This document shows positions 1-11,694 of a stretch of 64,000 nucleotides of DNA, one piece after another. Under the pieces are notes generated by a model. That model ran no database searches, was not told where the DNA came from, and saw only the letters and a list, made by a program, of their open reading frames with translations. Source of the stretch: Diatrype stigma (lineage: Eukaryota; Ascomycota; Sordariomycetes; Xylariales; Diatrypaceae); assembly GCA_022225965.2 (NCBI GenBank), contig JAKJXP020000049.1:1-64000 (forward strand), given 5' to 3'. The first letter of the stretch is position 1. Each line of letters opens with the position of its first letter. The translations under genes and the position numbers were made by a program.

Positions 1-128
1 ACAGCACCTACAGCACCTACAGCACCTACAGCACCTACAGCACCTACAGCACCTACAGCACCTACAGCACCTACAGCACCTACAGCACCTACAGCACCTA
101 CAGCACCTACAGCACCTGCAGCACCTAC
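1..128 (+). repeat. 9-bp tandem repeat (ACAGCACCT)n at the window edge
   Basis: About fourteen copies of the 9-mer ACAGCACCT run from the first base, with one A-to-G variant in the second-last copy. Because the unit is a multiple of three, one forward frame reads Thr-Ala-Pro repeatedly. That frame stays open from the window edge to a TAA at 196-198. It could be the C-terminal end of a repeat-rich protein entering from the left, or a non-coding minisatellite; the sequence does not decide. Confidence 0.9.
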
Positions 129-1038
129 AATTAACACGCCGTATAAAGCGCAGGAATTTAGAATCTTTAGGACTTACTTAAATTCCTGTTTTGCATAAGC
201 CTAGTAATGAAATAATAGTTGAAAATATCGCATGCATTAAAACGAGAAATTGCAATAAGGTACGCTACTTTAATTTTAAGTGGAAACGCATACAAATAAG
301 AGGTAGCGATTTATAATACGTTTTGCTTTTGCAATACGTTTAGCTTGTCCCTGACCCCAATGGCGAAGCCATAAAATTATGGGTCAAAAGGCGATTAGAG
401 CCCTGACGAGTAGGCCATTATCAATTCTCTTCCCCTGCTAGTATCCCGAAGTTCTGATCTTCTGAGATTCCGATATTCTCAAATTCTGGTATTCCGCTTT
501 TCTGGCATATCCTAAGATCCTAGCGTTCTAGTAACTAGCTTGGTGGCTGGTCTTTGTGTCTCCGTCTCTGTCTCTGTGCGTGCGTGTCGAGCGTTGAGTT
601 GTTGTTGTCCACCTGTCAGGTTGTCTGTCTGGAATGTTCTTGTCTGTCTGCTTAGAACTTGTCAATCAATCAATCAATCGACCGTTCTGCCTACCAATTA
701 GTCTAGCCCCTCCCGAAATCGAGAGACGATATACGACACAGCCCGCTCCGATCGCCCCCCTACCTGCTCCCGATCACCCATCATCGATCATCGCTAGACT
801 TGGCTAGACAACCAATTACGCTCTCCGGCTTACCATCTCCTTGGTGGGCTCTTGGGAAATCTTAGAAGAGAGATCAGCAATTTACGATTTCGGGTCAAAC
901 ACATACGTATACACCTATACTACACCTACACGGGAGGATATATATTTGTATATTCATATTTACGGCTATACTATATACCGGACGGACGTATCATTCGATT
1001 GAGCTGAACCCGGAAGCCGAGTGAGCTCTACCTACACG
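129..1038. other. AT-rich stretch and STE50 upstream region
   Basis: Bases 129-340 are clearly more AT-rich than the rest of the window and hold no recognisable gene. A palindrome CCATAA-AA-TTATGG lies at about 369-382. A (CAAT)4 run is at about 663-679. The last 150 bases carry TATA-like runs (ATATATATTTG, ACTATATACC) just before the STE50 start, so they are probably its promoter and leader. Confidence 0.4.
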
Positions 1039-2637
1039 ATGAACTTTGACTCGGGCACCGCATACGCCGAGTCCGACGCCGACGACGAGTACGAGAGGAG
1101 TCTCCACACGAGCTCGCCGGTCCTCGCTACCGACTCTGAGATCTCCCCTACCGATTCGGAGGGCCCGTCTTCCACCGAACATACTCCCACCACTTACGGC
1201 CACCGCAGTAGTGCTGATAGGCTACCCGAGACTATAATATCCGAATGGTCGGTAGAAGAGTGCGCCGACTTCATTGCCAGCATAGGGCTAGAGCAATACT
1301 CGGATCGGTTCATAGGTATGTAGTGTCGGACTCCCACATGTATGCAGGCGGGGCACATCTGACCACGGAGCAACAAACAATAGCAAACGACATTGTCGGC
1401 GAGGCTTTAGTTGCGCTACTACACGATGACTTGAAGGCTATGGGCATTGCAAGTGTCGGTCACCGCTTAACCATTCTCAAGAGCGTTTACGATGTCAAAA
1501 AGGCGCAGGACATACCCATAGAGAGCGATCACTACGTCCCAAGATGTATGTTGTCCGCACTTTCCCCAGTGCCCTCCCTCCCTTTTGCCTTGCTCTAACC
1601 TGTATTTTGGCATAGCTGCCGATGCCGAAGCCCAATATGCGACGGCTACCCTGAAAGACATAAAACAGCTGGTCGAGCAGTTGCGTCTCCGAGATGAGAG
1701 GATGAGTCTACTCGAGCAGGACTTTCGCCGCATGACGGATGATTTCAGGCGGTTACGCGAAGATATGCTGCCAGCTTTACGTCTAGCCAAGAACGCCCAA
1801 CAGCCGCTACCCAACGTATCCAACAACCAAAGCTATGGCGGCTATGAACAATCAACCCTATCTCCTCCAGCACCCACGCCATCATCAGCGCAATCGTCCT
1901 CGGCAGGGCTCAAACGACAGTACTCGACGAACAAAAAGGTCGTCATAGGTACAGCACCCAAACCTGCTAATTCCCCGAGTCACCTACAGACGGGCCACGA
2001 GCGTCCCCTGGTAGAACAAACATTGGACCCTGCCAATGCCGCCGAAAGGGCTGTGCTATCTTCCTCGCACCTCGCTGCCATGAACGGTTCTGGCCAGGCA
2101 CAGTCTCCTGGGTACCCCCCTAATATACCGTCTCCCACGTCACCGCCGGCAATGGGTAACGCTACCCTCGGCTCACGAACTTATCGTTCCGATCAACAAC
2201 CCACGTCATCCACCCGTACTACCTTCTCCGAGACCGATCACTACAATGCGAAGCAGCCCGTCGCTCCACGTCGACAGACGCCCGCACCTGAGACGCCTGG
2301 ATCTTCAGCTTCGGTGGAGATCTTCAAGTCGTTCCGGGTCAGCATGGACGATCCTTGCTATAAGGTCCTTCCTGCCGCTCTCAAGAAGTATCAGATCAAC
2401 GCCCCGTGGGATCAATACGCTCTATATATTGTGTATGGTGACCAGGAACGCTGCTTGGGTCTCGAAGAGAAGCCACTTATCTTGTTTAAGCAACTGGATA
2501 AAGAAGGAAAGAAGCCTATGTTCATGCTGCGGAAAACCAACCCCCAACCAGCTGATGCCGACATTCCCGGTAGCGCTGGTCTCACTCCGGGGACGGGGAA
2601 TAGAGCAACCTACGACCCACCTGGTGGGATCATATAA
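1039..2637 (+). CDS. STE50: STE50 MAPK-cascade adaptor (SAM + RA domains)
   Basis: Scaffold that tethers the MAPKKK Ste11 to the membrane and upstream activators in the mating, filamentation and osmotic pathways. Three exons are inferred: 1039-1315, 1384-1545 and 1616-2637, giving about 486 residues. The first in-frame ATG is 1039. The SAM domain begins near W70 (SVEECADFIASIGLEQY) and crosses intron 1. A coiled coil rich in Leu/Arg/Glu follows at about 155-190, then a long Ser/Pro/Thr-rich linker. A Ras-association domain lies at about 379-455 (EIFKSFRVSMDDPCYKVLP). Both introns use GTATGT donors, and the frame closes across both. Domain order and length match fungal Ste50. It is the conserved gene at the left border of the secondary-metabolism region. 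Confidence 0.93.
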
Positions 2638-5600
2638 TCTTGCGCTTAGGGTCCACGAGTCTTCTGTCCCCGCTGTGGTTGAGTTCTACGGGCGGGTAGG
2701 AATCTTGGCGGGGGCGGAACTTTGGAGCCAGTGTGCATGGGTGCCTCGGGAAAACTTGACGCTTCCGTTGAGCAATGGTTCACTGTCGTTTTGCTCAAGG
2801 GCTTTTATGATCAATAGCCTTGCGTTCCGCCATTTGAAACCGGCGGCCCGGTTCCATGATAGTGCCCACTTCGGACCTGGGCCCGACGAACACGGAGGAC
2901 GACGGATACCTTCCCGAATGCGATAGATAGCCTGCTTTGGGATATTACACTGATTTGACAGCTCAGCTATTGAGGTGGAAGAATTGTGCCCCCGTGGTTG
3001 CTTTATATCCACCTGGATTTTACCAACCTCGCTTACCGCTTTTGCCAACGGGACAACCGTGCTACGATATATATCGCTTTGAAGAGCTTATACGGTTTCT
3101 ACGAGACACAATCTTGTCATTGGTTGCAGATGAAACAAAAGCACTGGGTTGCCAAATCAAAGGTTGCGCTGACGAATGGATAAGGGTCTACAGAAATGAC
3201 CTGTAGTGTGAGCATTCTTGGAGAAGTTTGTTACCATGCTTCTGATATAATCCGGGCATGCCCTAAGCTCATGCCATGACGCAAGAGACTCAGCGAATCA
3301 CCTGGAGGGGGTTGGAAGGGCGTATACGAATCGAGTACCTAGCTTCTAGCTTGGCGTCGTATGGGCCTCGTAACCGAGCCATATAGATAGGTCACCCTTG
3401 AGAGATCAATCCGCGATGTGCGAAGATGGGTGAATGGCTGGTGGGTGTGTGTGTAGGCCCTGGATGGATACGACACCACCAAGGGATAGAAAAAGGAGAG
3501 GGCGGGGGATTCTAGAAAGATTCGATGTCAATTTAGCGAAAAGCATGCCAAAAGTGATGATAATGCCACATCATGTTTACAAGGTCATCAACCCCTGGAA
3601 AAGGCAGTGGAGTCAGCCATGAGGTTATAGTAATCGCGTTGTATCTACCTACTAAGCACGTGCTAACTCGAGAACGCGCAGTGGGTGTATATACAGCGGA
3701 AGCGGGTGGTTCTCAAAGAGTAGCCCGTCTTGACTCTGGCAAAAGAAAAGAGGACGTCTCGGGCCCGTGACTGCTTACAAGACCGGCGGCTTACTGGACA
3801 GCCTCACCAGTCCGGATCGGGGTTTTGGATGCACAGGTTGGACACCATCCCAGAGCATTGCAACCAAGATCGGCGTCCGGATCCGAATCTTGTTGCAGGT
3901 GGCATGACGCTCTATGTAGGTGCCTACCTCTACTTACTAGTCAACCCAACTTGAATTTCCACATGCGACAGCCTTCACGTTTTGGTGGCTCGAATCATAG
4001 GTACGTACCTACAGGAGATAGATGATTTGCCTGCAGATAAAGCAGTGGTTGAGTGACTCGTTATTTCTCGGGTGCGGGCGGCCTTTCCTCCCTCTGTTTG
4101 AGTGCAGATATAAGTGGCAAACACACGTTGTTATGCTTGACCGTCATTCGATGTAATGATGTAACCAAAAGAGCTTATAGTAAGGGGTATGGTGCTGATT
4201 AAGCAAGACCCACTTCCCCTGACCTCCCCCTTCCCCTATTTTAGTCCCTGCGTACATGTCGAGTATGTCCACTATATTCTATCTACGTCATAGCATGGTC
4301 GGGCTGGGGCCGACAGTTGAAGGTTGTGGCATCTTTGTCGGTTTAACTTGGATTTTGGGTGGGAATCTCACATTCAAAGTAACAGCGAGAGTTTGGTTGT
4401 TTTTTCGAATAAGTTTCGTGTGCCTCACAGTGAGTGCCTGTCGTATAATTATTGCTGGCCGTATATGTGCGCTTGACTCCCGCTAATATTGCTGATGGCT
4501 GAAACTGCCCCAACTATATGTCGTTCGAAGGACGACGGCTCATAGCTACTAGTACCTTGGGGGAACGCATCTAGTAACATCATGCAGAAGTAAAAAGGGG
4601 GGGCGGCTTAATGGCGGGGTCACCTACCTATGTATGAAGTGTATGGCAGTCTGAGGATGTTACCACTTACATGATGTGCAGGCACTCTTATGGTCCAGGA
4701 TGCGTGGTATAATAGGCTTTATTCAGGTCTCATATTAGGGCGTCGAGAAGCCTTCGCGAAATCGAAAACGACATATGGTGGGAATTCTTATCCCACTCTG
4801 ACATCGACCAATTTAAGAGAAGATCTTAGATGCAAGTTGCTACACTTGAACACTTGCCCCAGATGCCGCAGCTTTCCAGAACGTGCTACTGCTCAGAATG
4901 CGTAGGCCCAGCAACAGAACGAATGTATCTAGGTAGCTAAACAACAGTGGCCCGTTACACGCACTCCAAACTCCCTATGAAGTTACAATAACGGTTATGC
5001 CAGCCATCAAAATAACCCGACAAGATACCACTGGGAACACACAAGCCTGGTCTACTTGTTTATAACCAGCAAGATGAAGATCAAAGTAAGAACAACCATC
5101 AACTTTTCTTTCCCCCCTGTTTCCGAAGTATCCTCTAGCTTCTGCCAAGGTCATTGTCATCACCTGCTAACCATGTACCCTAGTCAGCCATCCACGCTTT
5201 CGTCCTCATCCCAGCCTCCGTATTCGAGTGGCAAGCCACAGCCAAAAGCTCCTACAGAATCCTCTCGTGTGGCGACTTCAGGATCGAAGAGTTCTGCTTA
5301 CTGATCCATCACACCACGTGCAGCAGCAGTGGTGAGCTCTACACAGACAACTGGGACCTTTGTGGACACCCCGTCTGCGACTGTAGCCGCTCCGTACTAC
5401 ATGGGCGATAGACTGCTTCCCGTGACAGACGGTTCAGACAGCCTCTGTTCTAGAGTTGGCCAACGGCAATGCGGGAATATTAGCACCTGGAGAGAGGAGC
5501 GAGGGTAATGGAAGATGCTACTCGCCGTATTCACGCGGAAGCTCCTCTAGAAGATGAGACTGGGCAACGAAGAGTTAGCAATATAAGGTTGTTATGGCTA

Positions 5601-5921
5601 GCTCATCACTCCTACAGAAGTGTAGGGAAACACCGTCGAACACCTCGAGGGTGAATATGAATGTAAATAAGGGGAAATTCATAAAAAGAATCAAATCGCC
5701 GATTCGTATGTCATTTCTTGCCTAAGCCCGACTTATATAAATCTGACCGAGATGACTGGGTACTGATGATTCCACCGTAGACATTATGGACGCAATACAA
5801 ATATTCGGCACGGGTGTGACTGCTGACTACGCTCTGTGTGATCTTTACCACTGTGTTTCTAAGGACTAGCTTTAAGGACGTTTTGTCTGATTTGCATTGC
5901 CTATAGGCCCCAATATCTCCG
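2638..5921. other. Gene-poor 3.3-kb intergenic region
   Basis: No convincing gene. Several short open frames exist on both strands, but none shows a family motif, consistent splice sites or coding-like composition. Around 5170-5520 a Ser/Thr-rich frame is broken by stops and may be a decayed gene, but it is not identifiable. TAGGTA/TACCTA-type motifs occur at about 3915-3945 and 4000-4012. The first 200 bases are probably the STE50 3' untranslated region. Confidence 0.4.
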
Positions 5922-7047
5922 TCAGTCCGTCTTAGCGGAGTCGAAGACCCGTTCTCTTACATACCAGCCAAGGATGAATGTAGCACCTGGCCCTATAACG
6001 ATTGTGGCGATGGGCAGCATCGCAACAAAGAAGATATATGTCTTGCCGACCAAGCCAGCTGTGTAAAGGTTGAAGAATGAGTAACCGAGCCACAGAATAT
6101 TACCCACATAGAGCCCTATCTCGTCAGCCTGCAGGGCTTTTCGGGTGTGCAGGATAAGCCCGGATTGTGGTCCGATCTCAGTGATAAAAAGGGTCGACAA
6201 CGAATAAGGAGAGAACAACAACGTATAAACCCAGAAGCCAAGCGAGACGAGACCAAGAATTAAGAGCCATGGCTTTGAAGACGGGAGGCCTCTGACACCC
6301 CAAAAGCTGATGGTTTGGCTGGCAATGATGTTGCTGAGACCGATCCATAGTGGAACCAACTGCCAGGTCCATGTCCAATAATGTCTCGAGGCAAGTGCTG
6401 GGGCGAGGAACATGCCCAGTACTACAGACGTATGGAGGAGTAGCACTATAGGTATCAGGAGAGTATGACGCTCATGCCAAACACTTCGGCGTTGTCTGGG
6501 GCTTTTAGCTAGTTCTGACGCCGTTGGGCCGAATGCAATACATAGGAAGTAAAACACAGGTGCCACTGTTCCTATGCCCAACAGTTGTGCGGCGACGGCA
6601 AAGAAAGTCGGACTACATTGTTATCTCGTGAGTGACCAGTTCAAGCAGTAAGCTATGCGTGGTTGCACAAGTATACACATACATATACGCAGGCGACCAA
6701 GCGTTGGCCGCACGGGTCGACTCCAGGATCCAGATGGCGAACACAGGCCCTAGATCGATGAGAAACGAGAAGACCTGCCAGGATCCGATGGCGTCGTATC
6801 CAAAGGTCGAGGGCGAGAAGGTGGCCATGCTGCCGCGCCAGATCTCATCCAAGATCCGAACGCCGTGGAAATTGTCGAGGATCTCGACCTTGTTGTCACC
6901 GTCCCACTGGATGACACCGGCGTCGGCGTACGGCTGCGCGTTCGCGTCGATCTTTCCGAGGTCCATTGCCTGGAAGCACCAGGCGGCTATCAGAAGAAAG
7001 GGCACCGCGCTGGCAGCGCGCCACAGTCTGATGAGCGTGGATGTCAT
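5922..7047 (-). CDS. Polytopic membrane protein next to diterpene synthase
   Basis: Two exons, complement 6683-7047 and 5922-6612, joined through a GTATGT donor and TGTAG acceptor, give about 351 residues. Seven or eight hydrophobic helices are visible: near residue 10-28, two around the splice junction, then LLIPIVLLLHTSVVLGMF, a Trp-rich helix, PWLLILGLVSLGFWVYTLL and two near the C-terminus. There is no P450, MFS or prenyltransferase signature. Its length and helix pattern recall membrane proteins of fungal meroterpenoid clusters (the AscI-type transmembrane terpene cyclases), but I cannot confirm that by eye. It lies 546 bp downstream of the diterpene synthase on the same strand, so a role in the same pathway is inferred from position. 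A transporter or unknown integral enzyme is also possible. Confidence 0.75.
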
Positions 7048-7592
7048 TGTGCGGCGAAAAGGGGGTTAAGTTGATGATGGGAGGGGAGGCTTCTGAGAAA
7101 GACCAGGAGAAAGGAGGAAGTTGCCTTATACAGGTACGAGAACCGGAGGGGGCTCTCTCCCCCCTGCTTGAGACAGCTGTTTGGCTGTTTCGATGCCTGC
7201 ATGTGTTGCTGCTTACCGAGTGGGGGCGATCTTGCATTCGATGCTGTTGGAACAGGGGAATGCCGCCTCGTGCAAATTTTGTGTAATGGCATATGTTACG
7301 AATCCGTCCAACGGTTCCCATATCTGCATATTTATTTCCAAGTGTAGAGAGACTTAGAGGAAAGAAATATCATTCTTTTTTTAATCAACTACCTGCTTGA
7401 AAATACAAATATTGAGACGAAACCTAATCATAACTCGTTGCCCCAGCAGGATTTGGAGATATATTCATGCTTACCCACATTTGCACACCGCGATACATGT
7501 GTCCATAGGAACACCAGGCCATCCATTAAACAGCCCACACTCTTCTTTGAAGATAGGCCCTCTCTACCATCGTTGTGCAATACCCGTTGACC
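7048..7592. other. Spacer between diterpene synthase and membrane-protein gene
   Basis: This 545-bp stretch is the promoter of the membrane-protein gene and the 3' flank of the upstream synthase, both on the minus strand. It contains T-rich and A-rich runs at about 7375-7400. No gene is seen. Confidence 0.5.
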
Positions 7593-10500
7593 CTACGCGT
7601 GTGCCGCCACTGCCGCCGCCACCGCCCCATTCCCGTTCGTGTGCGGCGCCGCTGGCGCCGGCGCCATCTCCTTCTTCTCCTGCTTCTCCTGCTTCTGCTG
7701 CTGCTGCGCCTTGATCCGCGATGCGATGTCGCGCACGACGTAGATCTGGCCGTGCAGGTCCGTGACGTCGACGAAGACGCGCCAGACGGCCAGCTTGCGG
7801 GCCTCGGCCCGGCGCGCCGCGAGCGAGGGCGCCGCGGCCGCCTCCTGCCCCAGCCGCGCCAGCGCCTCGTCCATGCACCCGCGCTCGTACTCGGCCAGCT
7901 TGTACAGCTCGCGCTTCCTCTGGTCCACAGCGGAGCACCCCGGGCCACTGGCGAACTCCGGGAAGTTCAGCGAGCTGAGGTTGCCCTCGGCCGCGTCCCG
8001 CTCCGCCGACCCGTAGTCGTTGTACATCCGGCACATGGTCGACAGGTGCCGGCACAGCGCCTGCGCGAAGTACTTCTGGCTGACGGTCGGGAAGCACTCT
8101 CGGTTGCCGCCGCAGAGCGGGGACGAGGACATCATGCAGCACACGAGGGCGAACGCGTACGGGCCCGAGGTCTGGTCCGACGACGTCGTGCGCACCCAGT
8201 CGAAGAACGTCTCCGTGGCGTCGTGGTACGTATCCTGCTGCTCCTGCCGCGCTAGCCTCGCGTTGTCCTCGACCTGCGCGACGTGCGATAGCAGGTAGAT
8301 TCGCAGCTCCCGTTCCAGACGCCTCCGGTCCCAGGCGCTGGCGCTGGCTACGTCGGCGCGGTTCAGCACGTGCCGCACGAAGCGCTGCAGGGGCACGGAG
8401 ACGTCGGCCTCGTCGGCCTCTGCGCTGCCGTTGCTCTCGGACGCCGATCCGTTCGCCTCGCCGTTAGCAGTGCCATTCCCGTTGCTTTTCTGGACGCATC
8501 CGTTGCCGTTGTGTAGACCGTTCGAATGCGGCTGCTGAGTGAACGCGCTCTCCACAAGATGACGCAGCCGGGGCAGGTCTTCCACAAAGGCTGGGCCGGC
8601 CGTGCCCTCCATGAACTCGTCCGCTTGGAAGTTGAGAAATGAGATGACCATCATGTCGAACAGGAACGTGGTAGAAGCGAATGCTCGCGTGTGGTTGTTG
8701 CACAGGGTCCATATGAAGGGGATCATGTCGAAGTACTTGTCTTCCTCCATGTTCTTCCTCGGGAATATCTCCAGGCGTCGGGCCCTGAGGAGCGGCTGGA
8801 AGAGACTCGCTTCCAGGAACGAAGCCTGTATCTCCCACTTGGGCAATTTGGAAAACATGGGTGTCGATCGAACCAGTTTGATGTATCCGGCCATTTTTGT
8901 GCTGGAGACTTTGTCCCTGACACTGTAACCGACCGCGTTGGTGACGGCAGAGTCGCGACTGAAAGTCGATGCTTTCAAGGCTGCTAGTATATATGCGTCT
9001 GCCAGGAGCGAGGACCGGTATGTTACCTTTTCGATCCAAAGGTAGTCCAGCGGCCCCTCGTCGAAGGACACGATAAAGTCGACTGCCGAACGGATAGAAC
9101 ATTCGAGCTGGTCCTGGATGTCCTCAAAGTAAGATAGCCGCCGCGCCTCCGCTAGAATCAAGACCCCGTATGATGTTTGCTCGATAGAATTGTTCCAGGA
9201 GCCATTTTCGCGCTGGCCCAGAAGCGTGCGTAGGCAGGACTGGAACACGGTGATACCAATCCTGCCTTTCAACTCACCATCGAACAAATCCAGCAAAGCA
9301 CCATTGTCGATAAGCGCCAAGAGATCCGTAAATGCCTGTGCTAAGAGCATGGATGGATAGAGTGGGCAGACGTTCTAGTACCCCCATACTGTCAGCATCC
9401 TGTGCGGTTCGCATAGCAAGCATGATCTTGCAGATCTGAGATTGTGAGACCCATACCCATTTGTCATCAATTTCGACGTCAGCTCTCCACCAATAATCAC
9501 ATAAGAAGCGAACGGCTTTCAGAATTTGGGGAGAGTAGCGTTCTACAGCTTGACTCGGCTGATGTATCAAGGCCATTAGTGCATTGCAGTTGGCGGTAAA
9601 ACTTGGGTTCCTTTCCAAGGAATATGTCTGGAAATGCGTTTCAGTCTCAAACATGCGGACCATCGGCTCAGCATCGACTTCGTCACTTTGGCCCAATAAG
9701 GAGAGCGATATCAGGCTTGTGGCTGTGTCGTCCACGTCTGGCTGTAGAAAAGGGGCTAAAAGTGGGTCAGCGTTCGCTCTCTCCTCTGCGTTTTGTAGGG
9801 GGGGGGAGGGAACTAAAGAAAAAGAAAGAAAAATACCAAATCCGACAGTCCCCCTCTGAGAGCGGAAGGCTTCCTGCAATATTTCAGTTATCTTAGTGAG
9901 ATCGGCGCTTTCAAGGTCGAGCTTGGTGAAGCCGCCTTTGAGAAGCGTAGAGAGAAGCTATGACCCGATGGCTGCTTAGCAAGTTTCTAGCCTTGATCAG
10001 ATCATTGTGACTCTTACCCAGCTGTACTCGAAGTACGTCGAGGGGTATGCGCTGGGGACACCACCTTCATTGCCTTTGACGCTTACGACATGGCGCAAGT
10101 ATGCTTCAGCATCGTCATCCCAGCGGGATGCATTCATAAGGTATGCCGCGGTAGATGAGGGTGAAGCCATCAACGACCCCCCTACCACATGGTGTGCAAT
10201 CTTGTCGAAGTCGATCTTGCCGATGAATGCCTCGAGGGAATGGAGGACTGTCAATTGGACTTTCCCGTATAAATACTCGGGCTTGAATTTGGACAACTTG
10301 GCCGCATTGAGTCTCATCAGCTCTTCCCTCCCGTTGAACTGTAGCCGCAGTCTATCACTATCTTCTCTTTCCAACATGTCGAGTAATGCCGGAATGATGA
10401 CCTCGAATCCAACGTGTGTTGAAGATTCAACATCCCAGTTGTGTAGTTGCCTTTGCAAGGAAGCCGTAGCTGTGCTGATCCGTGTCTCGAGCTCCTCCTG

Positions 10501-10818
10501 GGATACGTCTGTGATCTGCAGAGGTTCCTTGGAGTGCTTGATCAGGGACAAGAGTGATGCCGCTGTGTTCAGAATGCCGTCAGTTTGGGATGCTCCTCCA
10601 CTCCAGCCGTCGTCTGACTGTGTTTCGAGGAGATATTCGAAACACTGGGGGAACAGCCATTGCTTCCCACTGTTGCCGGACTTGGTAATCAAAGACACCC
10701 AGGCCGTATCATAGATGGCAGAACTCATTGAGCCAAACCCATATTTCTCATCGTAGTTCAGTATCGCTCGTTGGATCAGAGACCTAGCCGAGGCCCCTAA
10801 GCCAGTAGTCACAGCCAT
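7593..10818 (-). CDS. Bifunctional diterpene synthase (CPS/KS-type)
   Basis: Fungal two-domain diterpene cyclase. The N-terminal half should protonate and cyclise GGPP to a copalyl diphosphate, and the C-terminal half ionises and cyclises that to a hydrocarbon. Four exons are inferred, complement of 10018-10818, 9837-9957, 9390-9755 and 7593-9340, giving about 1011 residues (family usually about 950). The class II motif DVDD is at about 314-317 in exon 3. The class I metal motif DEFME is at about 670-674. The NSE-like motif NDYGSAERD starts near residue 870 and is followed by EGNLSSLNFPEF. Unusual parts are an Asn/Gly/Ser/Ala-rich loop at about 697-742 and a Gln/Lys then Ala-rich tail. The 49-nt intron at 9341-9389 is forced by a frame change, but an alternative pair nearby also keeps frame. 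The product (kaurene, pimaradiene, aphidicolane or other) cannot be read from the sequence. Confidence 0.93.
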
Positions 10819-11694
10819 CTCGAGATGCGTTCACTTGTGAGGACAAACGGTCACAGTCACCTCTGTGGTGGTGAATCGGGAGTCGGGACATCGTCAACTA
10901 CATAGTAGCGACTATAATCGGCTCTTATCATTTTGCCTGAACCAAGTGATCCCGACTACACACTGATGTGCCATCGACTATCTCACCGTTCCATCGAGTA
11001 TACAGAAGCCAAGAATGCAACAACGTAGCACATCGGTGTGTCCCGGACGTAGGGGGCAGTTTAAGCTTACTACACAGGCACTATAATCGGTATAGCTTAC
11101 GGGGTGTTGTAGACCCTTCCCGCATCATCGGTGAAAGCGCTTCTTGGTTGGAGCCTGTATCTTTCGGTCCAGCTCAATCAGGAAATGGACCGAGAAGACC
11201 GGCTTGGATTCGGAGAAGGCAAACTCGCCCAGCCCTTGCGATCGTCAACTTCCGAAGCTGATTCAACCAATCGAACATGCGCAAGATGTCTTCGTAAACG
11301 GCGCCTATTAGTTCGGTCGACTGCCGGTCTACCGGGGGGTTGTGGCGAACGAGTCCCGCTGATCCCAAGTTGGAGTCCCAACGACTCGACCCGGGCAACC
11401 CAAAGACCCGCCTCCCGGAGTTCTTACATACGCACGTATGTGCACGTATATGCACACTAAGATCCCCTTACCAGCAAGCAAACCGCATCTATCTGCGTGC
11501 TCACTGCAGTTCGGATTCCCCATCTGCTGATCATATAAGCGAGCTCTAGAGATCACAGTATGTTATACACACCTTAAGCTACATGCTCCAAGTCTTTTTG
11601 TCTACGACTTGCCCTCGACCATTTCCCTGGCGGCAGCCATCAAGCCGTCCAGCTTGCCATCGCTTTTTCATAAGTCAATGGGCCACATTTGAGT
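10819..11694. promoter_or_regulatory. Divergent promoter: diterpene synthase / P450
   Basis: The 876 bp between the synthase start (minus strand) and the P450 start (plus strand) is shared upstream DNA, which would suit co-regulation. It contains CGG triplets that Zn2Cys6 regulators could bind, but I see no clearly conserved paired operator. Short TACGTA/GTGCACGTATATGCAC-like imperfect palindromes lie near 11430-11460. No gene is seen on either strand. Confidence 0.45.

Noticed and set aside
2686..3048. 120-codon minus-strand frame with a helix-turn-helix-like stretch (AELSNQCNIPKQAIYRIREG)
   Set aside because: It overlaps the STE50 3' flank and matches no transposase family I can recognise. 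It lacks a downstream DDE region, so it is treated as chance or a very old relic.
5056..5560. Ser/Thr-rich plus-strand frame continued past a stop
   Set aside because: It could be a decayed secreted protein, but no motif, start context or splice model supports it.
7564..8255. Long plus- and minus-strand frames rich in Arg/Leu across the 3' end of the diterpene synthase
   Set aside because: They are shadows of a very GC-rich exon. The synthase frame carries the conserved NSE motif and C-terminus.
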